Shown: positions 44,680 through 57,021, counted from the first letter of the stretch. The stretch is DNA of 64,000 nucleotides from Lolium rigidum (GCF_022539505.1 NC_061513.1:184790017-184854016), one strand, 5' to 3'. The notes: generated by a model not told the origin, from the sequence alone. Numbers and translations are program-made.

Positions 44680-46930
44680 TTTCAAACATGGAAATTTCAA
44701 GAACCCCCCAAAGCTTCATTTTGGAGTGACTAAGAAGGATACAAGCTTACCTTTTCATTTTCATGTGTTAAACTTGTTTAAATCTTGGTCAAACCTAGCT
44801 AGGATTTGACCAAGAGATTCAAATGGGCATAACAATTAAAAAAATGAAAAACCAAAGCGCATGGTCTTCTTATGTCATATAGTAAGGCATTCAAGTTGAT
44901 AAACAAGGTCTAGACATATTTAAACCAGAAAAATCGTGTATCTACCCCCTAACCATAAACAAGCATGAGAGAAGTGGTTTTGGGTTTCAAACATTAAAAT
45001 TTCAAAAACCTCCCAAAGCTTCGTTTTAGAGTGACTATGAAGGATCCAAGCTTACCCTTTTCATTTTCATGTTTTAAACTTGTTCAAACTTGGTCAAACT
45101 TAGGATTTGACCAAGATTCAAATGTGAGCAAAAATACTTAGAAAAATCATGTACGTATCTACCCCTAACCCTAAACTCTATCTTACGAAGCCAAGCATGA
45201 AGAGAAGTAGTTTTGCGTTTCAAACATGGAAATTTCAAAAACCTCCCAAAATCTTCATTTTAGAGTGACTAAGAAGGATCCAGACCGGGCTTACATTTTA
45301 TTTTCAAATTTTAAACTTGTTCAAATCTTGGTCAAACCTAGGATTTGACCAAGATAAATGGGCATAAAAATTAAGAAAAAATCAAAACATGAAAACCAAA
45401 GCATATAGTATTCTTATGTCATATAGTAAGAATTAAAGTTGATAAACAAGGTCTAAACATATTCAAACTAGACAAATCATGTATCTACCCCTAACCCTAA
45501 TAAACTCTATATCTCTTACGAAGTCAAGCATGAAGAGAAGTGGTTTTGGGTTTCAAACATGGAAATTTCAAAAACCTCCTAAAAGCTTCATTTTAGAGTG
45601 ACTAAGAAGGAGGATGCATGCTTACCTTTTCATTTTCATGTTTTAAACTTGTTTAATTAAATCTTGGTTAAACCTAGGATTTGACCAAGATCAAATGGGC
45701 ATATATAAAAATTCAGTAAAAATGGAAAAAATGAAAACCAAAGCACATAGTATTCTTATGTCATATAGTAAGCATTCGAGTTGATAAACAAGGTCTAAAC
45801 ATTTTCAAACCAGACAAACATGTATCTACCCTAAACCTAAACTCTATCTTATGAAGTCGATCAAGCATGAAGAGAAGTTGTTTTGGGTTTCAAACATGGA
45901 AATTTCAAAAACCTCCCAAAAGCTTCATTTTAGAGTGACTAAGAAGGATCTAGGCTTACCTTTTCATTTTCATGTTTTAAACTTGTTCAAATCTTGGTCA
46001 AACTTAGGATTTGACCAGGATTCAAATGGGCATAAAAATACTTAGAAAAATCATGTACGTATCTAGCACTAACCCTAAACTCTATCTTACGAAGTCCAGC
46101 ATGAAGAGGTAGTGGTTTTGGGTTTCAAACATGGAAATTTGAAGAACCCCCAAAAGCTTCATTTTAGATTGACTAAAGGATCCAGGTCGGGATTACCTTT
46201 TGTTTTCATGTTTTAAACTTGTTCAAATCTTGGTCAAATCGTACCTAGGATTTGACCAAGATTCAAATGGGCATAAAAATTCAAAAAAAATGAAAAACCA
46301 AAGCACATAGAGCCTTCTTATGTCATATAGTAAGCACGCAAGTTGATAAACAAGGTCTAGACATATTCAAACCAGAAAAATCATGTATCTACCCCTAACC
46401 TAAACTTTGTCTTATGAAGTCGATCAAGCACGAAGAGAAAGAAGTCGTTTTGGATTTCAAACATGTAAATTTCAAAAACCTTCCCAAAAGCTTCATTTTT
46501 GAGTGACTAAGAAGGATGAAGGCTTACCTTTTTTACTTTCATGTTATAAACTTGTTTAAATCTTTGTTAGACCTAGGATTTGACCAAGATCAAATGGGCA
46601 TGAAAATTCAGAAAAAATCAAAAAAATGAAAACCAAAGCACATAGTATTCTCATGTCATATAGTAAGCATTCAAGTTGATAAACAAGGTCTAACCATATT
46701 CAAACAAGACAAATCATGTATCTACCCCTAACCCTAAACTATGTCTTATGAAGTCAAGCATGAAGAGAAGTGGTTTTGTGTTTCAAACATGGAAATTTCA
46801 AAAACCTCCCAAAAGCTTCATTTTAGAGTGACTAAGAAGGATCCAGGCTTACCTTTTCATTGTCATGTTTTAAACTTGTTCAAATCTTGGTCAAACTTAT
46901 GATTCGACCAAGATTCAAATGGTCATAAAA
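44680..46930 (+). repeat. T2 tandem array, block 5
   Basis: About seven monomers of long and short type. From about 45590 onward it pairs with block 2 from about 36610 onward at an offset of about 8.98 kb. Confidence 0.92.
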
Positions 46931-47812
46931 ATTGGGAGGAATGGTACATGAATTACAATTCAAGAAAAAACAAGGTAACTTAAATACTTGGATGCCCCAA
47001 AGATGTGTGGAAGCCCAAACAATGGCAAAACATGCGCGCACGCATCTTCCAATTCAAGTATAACACATACCAGGCACCAATAGTTTGACCTAAATTTGAA
47101 ATCAAAGAGAAGGTGGTTAGAAAAAATCGAAATTGGAAAAGCAAAGCATGAAATCATGAATTTGTGATGCACTATAGCTATGAAAAGTATATAACAATGT
47201 ATACCAAAATGATTTTTTTAGAGGAATACTAGTTCCACTTATTTAATTTTATATTAGTTGCCAAAAATCGATTTTTCTACCTTTTTATTATTACTATGCA
47301 GCACACGTGTGTTTGCCCGTCGAGTGAAACTCGGAGGAAGAGGGGTCACTCGGAAAGTCGGAAGGAGAGAAGAAGAGATAGAATTATGGTGTCTCCCCTT
47401 TTTCGGGTGATGATGTTGACTGTTGTGCAGGTTTTGTCAGTGAGCAGGAGGTGCGAGCGAGTCGAGCGAGGCCGAGAATGAGAGAGATTTTTTTTTTGTG
47501 AGAGGGACAACCGAAGGATCCTGAAGGACCCAGAGACTTCCAGTCGCATCCGATGCGTCTTCTCTTGACAAAGAAGATGGCTTGGAGTTTGCGTACCTAC
47601 CGCACTTGACTTGAGATCAACGAAGTGTGGGACCTCACGCATGGGCACCACACGTAAGTGACGGACACTGTTGGTGTAAAAATTCGGTTGATTATTATTA
47701 TACTACTATATTTGTACAAAGTTTCCTACGGATTCAAGGGTACGAAAGCCAAGTTAACTCATTTACATGACATTATTTTTTCCATGAAGCCAAGTTAACT
47801 CATCTATCAGTT
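46931..47812. repeat. Module M, copy 2
   Basis: It matches 37951-38830 closely, including the donor-like and acceptor-like sites, with a few small indels (for example in the T-run near 47491). It is part of the duplicated segment. Confidence 0.75.
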
Positions 47813-48671
47813 GGTACATTTTGGAGTGACTAAGAAGGATCCAGACTTACTTTTTCATTTTCATGTTTTAAACATGTTTAAATCGTGGTCAAACCTATGA
47901 TTTGACCAAGATTCAAATGTGCATAAAAATTCAAAAAAATCAAAAAAAAACACGTCATCTTCTTATGTCATATAGTAAGCATTCAAGGTGATAAACAAGG
48001 TCTGACATATTCAAACCACAAAAATCATGTATCTACACCCCTAACCCGGCCTAAACTATGTCTTATGAAGTCAAGCACGATGAGAAGTTGTTTTGGGTTT
48101 CAAACATGGACATTTCAAAAACCATCCCAAAAGCTTCATTTTGGAGTGACTAAGAAGGATACAAGCTTACCTTTTCATTTTCATGTGTTAAACTTGTTTA
48201 AATCTTGGTCAAACCTATCTAGGATTTGACCAAGAGATTCAAATGGGCATAAGAATTCAAAAAAAAAAAACCAAAGCGCATGGTCTTCTTATGTCATATA
48301 GTAAGGCATTCAAGTTGATAAACATGGTCTAGAAATATTTAAAACAGATGAATCATGTATCTATCCCCTAACCATAAACTCTGTCTTGTAAAGTCAAGCA
48401 TGAAGAGAAGTGGTTTTGGGTTTCAAACATGGAAATTTCAAAAACCTCCCAAAAGCTTCATTTTAGAGTGACTTAAGAAGGATCCAGGCATACCCTTTTC
48501 ATTTTCATGTTTTAAACTTGTTCAAATCTTGGTCAAACTTAGGATTTGACCAAGATTCAAATGAGCATAAAAATACTTAGAAAAATCATGTACGTATCTA
48601 CCACTAATTAACCCTAAACTCTATCTTACGAAGTCAAGCATGAAGGGAAGTGGTTTTGGGTTTCAAACATG
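47813..48671 (+). repeat. T2 tandem array, block 6
   Basis: It matches block 3 (38831-39689) at the same offset of about 9 kb. Confidence 0.9.
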
Positions 48672-49467
48672 GTGTTAAATGTTGTGCAGGTTTTGTCAGT
48701 GAGCAGGAGGTGCGAGCGAGCGAGTCGAGCGAGGCCGAGAATGAGAGATTTTTTTTTGTGAGAGGGACAACCGAAGGATCCTGAAGCACCCAGAGACTTC
48801 CAATACGCATCCTGATGCGTCTTCTCTTGACAAAGAAGATGGCTTGGAGTTTACGTACCTATTGCACTTGACTTGTGCTCACTGAAGAGTGGGACCTCAC
48901 GCATGGGCACCACACGTAAGTGACAGACCTGTTGGTGTAAAAACTCGGTTGATTATTATACTACACTAGTACAAAGTTTCCTATGGATTCAAGGGTACGA
49001 AAGCCAAGTTAACTCATTTACATAACATTATTTTTTTTCCATGAAGCCAAGTTAACTCATATATCAATTGGTACATTCTGGTTATATTCGAAATTTTACT
49101 TGAAACTTGTTGTTCATGCCATTTTACTACTCGCCTAACACTTTTTCCGCGCGTGAAGGGAGGGGGTGGGCATGATGCTACCCTGAATCTTTGTGACCCC
49201 CAAAAACTAGCAAATACGAGAGAGGCATCCAAAGAAACACACTCGTCCCCTACCCCCACCCCCCAATTTTAAATCCAGCCAAAGTTGGATCAAAAAAGGC
49301 AATCGAAAAGCATGGATTGTTCATCTTTTTCTATATAGTTAGGGTTATGGTTTATGGTTTATAGAGATGCACATATTTTCATTTCACATTTGTGATTACA
49401 ATAATACATAGGTAAGATTTCAAGCATGACCTTTGTTAGAATAACTTTTAACGTGTTCTCTCACCTT
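48672..49467. repeat. Module M', copy 2
   Basis: It matches 39690-40484, including the T2-to-M' junction and the tail. Confidence 0.7.
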
Positions 49468-49756
49468 TAGATTCAAATGGGCATAAACATTCAGAAAAAA
49501 TCAAAAAATGAAAAACCAAAGCACATAGTCTTCTTATGTCATATAGTAAGAATTGAAGTTGATAAACAAGGTCTAGACATATTCAAACCAGAAAAGCTCC
49601 CAAAAGCTTCATTTTAGAGTGACCAAGAAGGATACAGGCTTACCTTTTCATTTTCATGTTTTAAACTTGTTTAAATCCTGGTCAAAACTAGGATTTGACC
49701 AAGATTCAAATGGGTATAAAAAAATAAAAAACGCACATAGCCTTTTTATGTCATAC
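49468..49756 (+). repeat. T2 tandem array, block 7 (end of field)
   Basis: It matches 40485-40770 and stops at ttatgtcata, after which unrelated sequence begins. This is the right edge of the duplicated segment. Confidence 0.88.
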
Positions 49757-50369
49757 TAGCATAATACACGTGCGTTGCTACGGATGAACCAAACCACAGT
49801 GACGAAGCCACACATAACTTATGTAGTTAACTGACTACATGGTATTTTTAGCTATATAAGAAGAAATCATGCAAAAATAATATTTTTTATATAAATACAT
49901 AATATATAACTACACATTTTTTATTTTCCTACACAAGTCTTACACATTTTTATGTCTTGATTTATGTGTTCTGAAATGTATATGCAATTGATTTGCATTT
50001 GCCATGTTATGAACTTGCTACTGGAAGGACGAAAAGGGACTTCGCAATTGATTTTATCAGGGGAGGTTGCTGCGACCGTCTATATTTTTCTTACAAAATC
50101 ACTCTCTCATCGATACCTTCCCCTCTTTTTAACTCGTGTTTTGCTCTTTGAAAATAAAACTTTTATTCTTTCATTCAATTTTTCTTTTTTTTAAAGGATA
50201 TTTGAAAAAAGTTTTAAACATTTGGAAAAACAATTAGAAGAAAATAGTGAGGCAGCCAATCGTGTGTACTGTACATGCAAAAAAAAATTGTTTAAATTTT
50301 GTGAGACTTATAAATATGTATGTAAAGTACAACGGGTTCATATGTACCCTACCCATTGTGTACTTTGAA
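49757..50369. other. Unassigned AT-rich stretch
   Basis: It begins with ctagcataatacacgtgcgt, a phrase of the kind seen at the ends of dispersed grass repeats. No second end, reading frame or duplication is found. Confidence 0.45.
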
Positions 50370-50567
50370 GGGTGCCAAGGCGACGCATTTCAGACGTCCA
50401 AAAGTGGTCGCGAGCGTCCGTTTGCGTCGCCCCGCGGACATATTTTCTCCGCGCATCCGTTTGCGTGTGGGTGTGGTCCTAGCGGGGCGACCCAGTTTTA
50501 GATTTGCAACATATTTAAAAAGCATAAAAACTACTACATAGAAACTATACAAAGTAGTTGTAGAAAC

Positions 50568-50684
50568 CTAGACTACTTGCCGTGCGGCCGCTAGGGATCG
50601 GTGCGCCGCCGCGTCCTCTACCAGGCACAGCCGCCTCGCGTTCGCGGCGTAGTCCTTGAACGTCTCGAAGGAGTCGACTAACGC
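50568..50684 (-). pseudogene. DNA-transposon ORF, C-terminal part
   Basis: Reading ALVDSFETFKDYAANARR to RQVV and stop at 50568, it is the direct in-frame continuation of the part ending at 58264 once E2 and one CCTCT duplication are left out. It is helical and arginine/alanine-rich. Confidence 0.75.
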
Positions 50685-50689
50685 CCTCT

Positions 50690-51864
50690 TGTTGACTGCC
50701 AAAACCCACCGGCGGGCAGCGGCCTTGTCAACACTGTAGAGCCGGGAAGAGCCTAGAGCTGCGGCTGGCTGAGACCCCTCCGAGCGACGGCCCGCAATGC
50801 TCTTCTGGTCACACGCGGCGTTGCGAAGTGCAAGGGCGTGCCACCTGACCTATACCAGTCGGGAAGGTGATGAAGATGCCTCGCTTAGCTCCTGCAGGGC
50901 ATACATGTAAATGTTAAATACGAGCCTCGATCGGCTCTCAGGTTATCCTGTGAATCGGCTCAAAGAGCCGATCCACCCATGATCCGTACGGGGTGCACGA
51001 ATACTTGGTGGTCCTGCTTGATCAAGATGAAGCTAATGAGATCTACGACGATTTAGGGTTTTCACCGCATAATCGGATCATCCTACTCCGGGTTGGGCCT
51101 TGCGGCCACGCACGGTGCTCGTAAGCCGATCCTAAACAAGGCCAAAAAACCAACATGAAGTTGATCCTAGGAACATCCCGTTTAGGACTTGCGAACGCCA
51201 CCCTACGTGCCACTGGATCCTCCCCCTTTGTAAGGCCTAACTATTGCGAGATATTAAACTAATCCTTGTAGAACAAGGAGCAATCGTAACGGATCAGATC
51301 TACTAAATAATGATCAAGCGGGGTGCCGCCCCCACACCGAGATAGGCGTGAGGGCGGCTAGATATGCAAGGGTTGCACTACGTAAGCATGCTTAAACGAA
51401 GAACAATGCTAACCCTAACACATCTAATGATAACTACGTTGCTCGCCATCAAAAACGCTTCGGTACGAGCAACGCATGAACAACGTGGGGCTTGTGCTGC
51501 CTAGATCGCAAGATGCGATCTAGGCGAGCATGTCGCTCACCGATAGAAACCCTCGAGACGAAGGAGTTGGCGATGCGCCGAGATTGGTTTGTTTTGGGGG
51601 TTGAACGTGAGTTGTTGTTTATTCCATAAACCCTAGGTACATATTTATAGTCCAGCGGACTCTCTAATGCGGGCGTGCACCAAACCGTGCACGAATAAGA
51701 TTCTATCTCTAAACTAAGATACGATCTAATATGCTACAGATACACGGGCAATTAAGCCCCAACTTGGTAAAAAGGCCGATCCACATGTTTCTTCTATATA
51801 TATTTCTTCACACCCATCTTCGATCGCGGCCCACCTCTGACTTGGTCAAATTCTGGTGATAACA
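50690..51864 (-). repeat. 3' LTR of E2
   Basis: It is 1175 bp; the plus strand runs TGTTGACTGCC...GGTGATAACA. It aligns with 57083-58263 and, with more differences, with the E1 LTRs. The TATA box on the minus strand is at 51649-51642. The leader hairpin of E1 is at 51496 onward, imperfect. Confidence 0.93.
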
Positions 51865-51908
51865 CATGCCCCCTGGTTTTGGAAATGATATTTCCAAAAT
51901 CATTACGT

Positions 51909-52005
51909 TTTTCTTTCGTCGGGTCATGTCATGGCGGAGCGAGAACCATTGCAGCATTTTTCGTCGGGTCATGTCATGGCGAGAGCAGAACCATTGCTCC
52001 GCACA
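51909..52005 (+). repeat. 47-bp tandem duplication upstream of the antisense ORF (E2)
   Basis: The block ttcgtcgggtcatgtcatgg...agaaccattgc occurs twice in tandem. E1 has it once (19960-19995, reversed). It lies between the polypurine tract and the TATA-like box of the antisense ORF. Confidence 0.75.
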
Positions 52006-52082
52006 ATTTGACCGTTGTCTTTGAGTACTGCCTCCTCGAAAGCTGCTTGTGGCATTGAATTTTGTTTTTACCGTGGCCCCCT

Positions 52083-52094
52083 TTTATTTAACCG
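52083..52094 (+). promoter_or_regulatory. TATA-like box of the antisense ORF (E2)
   Basis: TTTATTTAACCG lies 78 bases before the ATG at 52172. It is shared with E1, as is the CACCAAAAAACCC block that follows at about 52143. Confidence 0.55.
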
Positions 52095-52171
52095 CTCCGA
52101 GCGGTTCGCCATTTTACCATCCTGCTCCGTTACGGCCATCGGCACCAAAAAACCCCCAAACTCCCACGGCC

Positions 52172-52660
52172 ATGTCTTCCTCTTCTTCTTCTTCCTCGTC
52201 GGTCTTCCACGACTCCTCCTCCGAGCTTTCCTACGGGTCCTCCTCCTCCCGCGAGACGCCACCGGATATCCGCGCCCCAGAAGCATGGGACACGGAAGAC
52301 CATGCCTCCTCCGTGCGAGTCCGAAGACGACCGAGTCTACGACCGGCGGGGACGAAGATCTTCGGTTCCTCGCCGTCGGGAAGCCGGAGTCGGAGAGTGA
52401 GGACGACCCGGTTCCCACAGGACGGCTGCCCCACCTGCGAAGAAGAGGAAGAGGAAGACGATGGCGACGACGACGACTCCCTCGAGGGTTACCCGCCCGG
52501 CGAAGCGCCTCCGCATGTGGTGGGATGACGACAGCGGCGACGATGAAGACGAAGACGAAGCTCCCGTGGAGGGTTACGGGAGCGGCGACGAGGACCCCAT
52601 CGGCGGTAGTGCCGATGAGAGTTCCGAGGACGACGACGAAGAAGCGACGGCCCGTAGATT
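52172..52660 (+). pseudogene. Antisense acidic ORF in E2
   Basis: It starts at acggccATG (MSSSSSSSSSVFHDSS), at the same place as in E1, and encodes a Ser/Asp/Glu-rich protein. The initial frame runs to 52528. The better match to E1 shifts frame near 52310 and again near 52490, ending in AKRLRMWWDDDSGDDE and DESSEDDDEE (frame 52461-52817). Shared features with E1 are the serine run, SRETPP.IRAPE, the acidic centre and the tail. An acidic protein with a short basic-aromatic KRLRMWW motif would suit a nuclear role, but no function is known. It is opposite to pol. Confidence 0.7.
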
Positions 52661-52831
52661 AAGATCTACTAGTATAGGCCTAGCAATAGTAGATTGGTCA
52701 ATAGACCCTTCTTTTGTTCTCCCTTCCCAAGCAATCGGCTCTTTCTTTGTAAGAAATCCCCTTATCAATGAAGAAAATCCCTCAACTAATTTCGCTCCCT
52801 TGTCGATTGCCGAATGAAGTTGTCGTACAGG

Positions 52832-53060
52832 GAGCCGATGGCAAAATATCGGCTCATCTTGCTGTCTGAGGCCAAGCTGTTGTATAAACTTACTTCGCTA
52901 AAGTCGATATCAGCGTATCGGCTCTTGTTCTCTGAAGTCGATGCCCGTGCATCGGCTGTACTTACATCTTGTTAATCTCCATACGTTTTCTCAAGTCGAT
53001 GCACTGTGCATCGGCTCTGATGTATATATTTATTTTTTCTGGCCGATTATGAAATCGGCC
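52832..53060 (+). repeat. Hairpin array of E2
   Basis: Five hairpins occur in 229 bp: 52832-52855 (GAGCCGAT/ATCGGCTC), 52902-52924, 52936-52957, 52994-53016 (AGTCGATGCA/TGCATCGGCT) and 53041-53060 (GGCCGATT/AATCGGCC). Three have AGTCGAT against ATCGGCT, which pairs by G-U only if the plus strand is the RNA. The array lies between the end of integrase and the end of the antisense ORF, as in E1. Confidence 0.85.
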
Positions 53061-53068
53061 CCCACATC

Positions 53069-54137
53069 TTACTGTCCATCATCCCACATGCTTGGGAAAT
53101 ATTTCTTGAGGTGTTGACCATTAACGGCCACGGGGAACTTTTCGCCGCTCAATTCCTCCGGCATGTACGCATGACCCTTCAAGGCCTGGACCACTTTGTA
53201 CGGGCCGTGCCAATTAGGAGACCATTTGCCATATGCCTTATCCACTGGTTCCCAATGGCAACACTGACTTCCCACACAAGATCACCAACTTGGAACTCCT
53301 TTGGTCTAACCTTTTTGTTGTAAGCACGAGCCACCACGGCTTTGTTCTCCTTAATCTTCTCCAACGACCAAAGCACGAGTTCTGTTGCGTCCTCAATAGT
53401 GTCGCTCATCAAAGCTGCATATTCTTCGGACTGTCGGATCATTCGAAACGTGACGCGTCTTGATCCAGCCGTAATTTCCCGGGGCAATACGGCCTCCTGT
53501 CCCATAGACAAGCTGGTACGGCGAGGTCTTTATAGCTCCATGACACGACATGCGGTAGGCCCATAACGCTTCGATAGCTTCTCGTGCCAATCCCGAGGGT
53601 TCTCGTCAATTTTCCTCTTGATCAGCTTGATCGGGCTTTGATTGGACGCCTCGGCCTGTCCGTTAGCTTGAGCATAGTATGGGGATGATCGGATCGGTTT
53701 AATCCCGACATCATCACGAGAACTTCTGAATTCTTTAGAAGTGAAGACCGAACCTCCATCGGTCGTGATAGTGCAGGGGATTCCAAACCTATGAATGACG
53801 TGTTCTTTCACAAACTTGATCACGTCCTACGATGTTACTTTTTTCATAGGGACGGCCTCCACCCACTTGGTGAAGTAATCTGTGATAACCAAAATCCATT
53901 CATGTTTTTTACACGATGCGGGTGGATTTTGCCGATCATATCCATGCCCCACCCCGAAACGGCCAAGGCTTGATGATGGGGTTCATCGCTGATCTTCGGC
54001 ACCATCTGAATTTTTCCAAACATCGACATGCTTGGCACCCCTGTAACAATTGAAGCAATCTTCAAGCATAGTGGGCCAATAAAACCACGATCGCCGATCA
54101 ACCACTTCATCTTATGAGCCGGCGATGCGTTCCACAT
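53069..54137 (-). pseudogene. E2 integrase (frameshifted)
   Basis: The minus strand holds, in order: a pre-integrase region (HKMKWLIGDRGF, 54137 on), the catalytic core start (GWGMDMIGKIHP), its second part (IHRFGIPCTITTDGGSVFT; the second Asp of the D-D-E triad lies in TTDGG), the third part (NGQAEASNQSPIKLIKRKI with the Glu), and the C-terminal GVDLVW-like segment (FQVGDLVWEV; ends YFPSMWDDGQ at 53069). The parts lie in several frames. Integrase would insert the cDNA in the nucleus. This copy is not functional. Confidence 0.88.
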
Positions 54138-54399
54138 GCGCCTTCATGCACCTCATGTAGGAGCCGATTGGACTCGGTCGGTCCTAGGCACTTGAGTAGC
54201 AATCCTTCTAATGTCACGTAGAACATATCGTCTCCTATAAGGACATACTTCATGGCTCGTATCTCACCCGTTTAGGTGCCCCCGAGCCGAATCTTTCAAA
54301 TAATCGAAGATCTCGGCTCTCCAATCATTCTGTTCCGGGAATTGTATACGAACTTCCGCTCCGTCGGCTATATCTATGTAGCCTGACGCCATTTGTGCG

Positions 54400-55500
54400 A
54401 GATTGTTGGCATCGGTATTCCGGGACCTTGGGATCCAATTGAAGTTGATGTCACCGGAGCCTGTGTCATCAACTCACGGCATTCCACCCAATATGGGAAC
54501 GAGCGATTCGCTTTCGCAATTATATTCCTCCGTGAGCTGGTTAATCACCAACTTTGAGTCTCAGAAGAGCTCTACGGCTTCAGCTCCAGCTTCCAATAAC
54601 AATTCCATTCCTTTACGTATTGCCTCATATTACGCTACGTTGTTGGTGCAAGGGGTAGATAATCTGATGGAGAAGGAGTATTACGCCCCGAGGCGATACG
54701 AGCGAGAATGCCGATGCCGCAACCATCGTCACAAACCGATCCATCGAAGAACATAGCCCATGCACGAATGGATAGTGCTTGCTATATTGGTGCTGATCCG
54801 TTCAGCGATGAGATCGGCTAACGCTTGGCCCTTAAGCGCCTTCGCGGGCTGAGTGCCGGAGATCGAATTCCGACGGCGCAAGCATCCATTTACCAAGTCG
54901 GCCTTTCAAAACGGGGGCCGACAACATGTGTTTGACGACGTCCGATTTACTGAGATGACGATGATCTCCGCCGTCGGAAGGATGTGATGAAGCTTGGTGC
55001 GGGTGAAGAATAAGCGAGAGGCAAAGTTTCTCGACCTCGGGGTATCTTGTCTCCGCGTCCGGCATCCTTGCGCCGAGGTAGAAAACGACTCTTTCAACGC
55101 CGTCGCAAAGTTGCACCACCACGAAGCGATGGACGTATCGGCTCTGCGACAGGTAGATGTAGAATGGCACTGTCTTGTCTGGGGCGGAACTAGCACGGGC
55201 GGCGTTGTTAGATATCGCTTAATTTCATCAAACGCTCATTGTCTGTTCCGCCCCCGGTGAAACTCGTCGTCGAGACTTGGTCTTCACCGAGCGCCATGAA
55301 CGGCTCGATTCGTCTCGACAAGTTAGAGATGAACCGCCGGACGAAATTGATCTTGCCGATGAGGCGTTGAAGCTCCTTTTTCGTGGTAGGCGGCTGCATG
55401 AGTACGCACCGCCTCACGACTCTTCGGGCCGATCTCAATTCCCCGTTCATGAACCGAGAAAACCTAAGAATTGACCAGCCGTCACGCCAAAGGCACACTT
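54400..55500 (-). pseudogene. E2 RNase H and connection regions (frameshifted)
   Basis: From 55498: the connection domain (PPTTKKELQRLIGKINFVRRFI, 55498-55208). Then an RNase-H-like segment (DAETRYPEVEKLCLSL and VVKHMLSAPVLKGRLGKWM, 55170-54832). Then a diverged stretch to about 54400 that may be the second RNase H found in some Gypsy lineages. It is broken into frames throughout. Confidence 0.75.
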
Positions 55501-56186
55501 CTTCGGATTCATTCTCAGCCCGAACTTCAGAGTCCGTTCTAGGACGCGCCGTAGATCGTCCAAGTGCCCCTCCATGGATACCGATTTGACCACCACGTCG
55601 TCGATATAGATCTCCACCAACTTGCCGATCAGATCATGAAATATATAATTCATGGCTCGCTGGTATGTTGCACCAGCATTCTTCAAACCAAAGGTCATGA
55701 CCACGTACTCGAACAAGCCTACTGCCCCTGGTACTCTGAATGCGGTCTTGTGTATGTCCTCTGGGGCCATGAAAATCTGATTATAACCGGCGTTGCCATC
55801 CATGAAGCTCAACACCTTGTGGCCAGCAGCGGCGTTTATCAATGTTTCCGCCACGGGCATCGGATATTCGTCCTTTGGGGTAGCTCTGTTAAGATCTCGG
55901 AAATCGATGGCCACGCGCCATCGGCCGTCCTTCTTCTCCACGGAACTATGCGGGAGATCCACTCGGCATACACTGCATGGTCCGATGAATCCGGCGGCCA
56001 ACATTTTCTCAATCTCCTTCTTGACTTCTTCCGAGAATCTCGGCCCTCATCGACGTGCTCGTTGTTGGAACGGCCGAAATCCTTTCTTCGGGGGAGGCGA
56101 TGCTCAATGATGCTCTTGTCCAAACCGGGCATCTCTGTGTAATCCCATGCAAAGCAATCCGGGTATTCCTTCAACGGGGCTATCAT
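55447..56186 (-). pseudogene. E2 reverse transcriptase
   Basis: It begins FAWDYTEMPGLDKSIIEHRL (56186 frame). After a frameshift near 56030 it is open from 56004 to 55447 with the fingers/palm order KDGRWRVAIDFRDLNRATP, AGYNQIFMAPEDIHKTAF, FGLKNAGATYQRAMN, and the catalytic YIDD in LVEIYIDDVVVKS. These are Ty3/Gypsy motifs, and the catalytic Asp pair is present. The core is the best preserved part of E2. Function is lost through the N-terminal shift and loss of flanking domains. Confidence 0.93.
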
Positions 56187-56584
56187 GCTGTCCCCGAGCT
56201 GCCGGATCTAACTTCTTGCCGATAAAAGTAGGTCGAGGCTTATCCCCGGGACCGATGTCAACTTCCTCTAGCTCATCGGGCTGATGTGAACCCGTACCCC
56301 GGCTTCCGTCACTGTGAGGTCGACTCCGCATGCGGGAGAGCGGGCGATACGGATACAGCGGGCCGATTACTAGCGTCGGCTTCTACCTTGATCATCACCA
56401 GGACGTTTTGGCGGTATCGGGGCCGATCACATGGAGCAGCCTCTTCCTTGTCTTTGCCATAAGAGCGGTTGCCCTCGCCTTTATCTTCATCAAGGGGGTG
56501 CCCCAGTTCTATCATGTTGATGTTGAACGGATGTCTCGGTTGGCACCTCCGGGGGTGAGTACCGTTAATCACGTCCAACGGCAC
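56187..56584 (-). pseudogene. E2 gag-pol linker / protease region, degraded
   Basis: Frames 56584-56309 and 56331-56104 carry charged linker sequence (KDKEEAAPCDRP; EVDIGPGDKPRPTFIGKKLDP). The latter is the segment that precedes reverse transcriptase in this lineage. No DTG/DSG protease motif is seen, so protease is largely deleted. Confidence 0.65.
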
Positions 56585-57021
56585 GCGCCGGTGAATTATG
56601 CGCTCCTGGTGTCGCCGATGTGCGCGACAACGGCAAGCGGGGCTGGAGTGACACTTTTCCTTGGTAGGTTCTGAGAGCTGACTCTAACAAAGAGTGCGGA
56701 TTCTTCATGACCTCCTTGATCATCCGAACGGCGACATGCTCCAAAGTATTCACCAGGCTCTCGGAACGGAGGCGCAACGAGTGAGCCACCATGCCACCAA
56801 TCTCGTGGCGTACGGCCACTGGTACGTTCTTCTGACGGGACAGATAGGTCCACTTCATCGAGTGCGCCTTCCGGTGAGAACTCCTTCCGCGTGACGCCAT
56901 GCGGACGGGTCCTGCGATACGAGCCGATGAGGTCGGCTTCGAGGGTAGCCTTGATCTCGTCGTACTGCTTCTTGAGCTCGTCAGGCAGATCCTCGTAGGT
57001 GACTGGCGTGCCGTCCGCCAT
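56565..57021 (-). pseudogene. E2 gag, truncated
   Basis: It starts MADGTPVTYEDLPDEL at 57021, 61 bases after the LTR, parallel to E1. After about 40 residues the frame shifts. Gag continues in the frame ending 56565 (VAHSLRLRSESLVNTLEHVAVRMIKEVMKNPHS). The capsid-like centre and the Cys/His region are missing. Confidence 0.78.

Noticed and set aside
24244..49756. CRISPR-like or centromeric satellite reading of the T2 field
   Set aside because: Monomers are tandem without unique spacers, and nothing shows a centromeric link; the field is better described as a dispersed or CACTA-associated tandem repeat.
55564..56142. Plus-strand frame of 192 codons opposite the reverse transcriptase of E2
   Set aside because: It is the mirror of the conserved minus-strand RT frame and has no domain of its own, unlike the antisense ORF at 52172.
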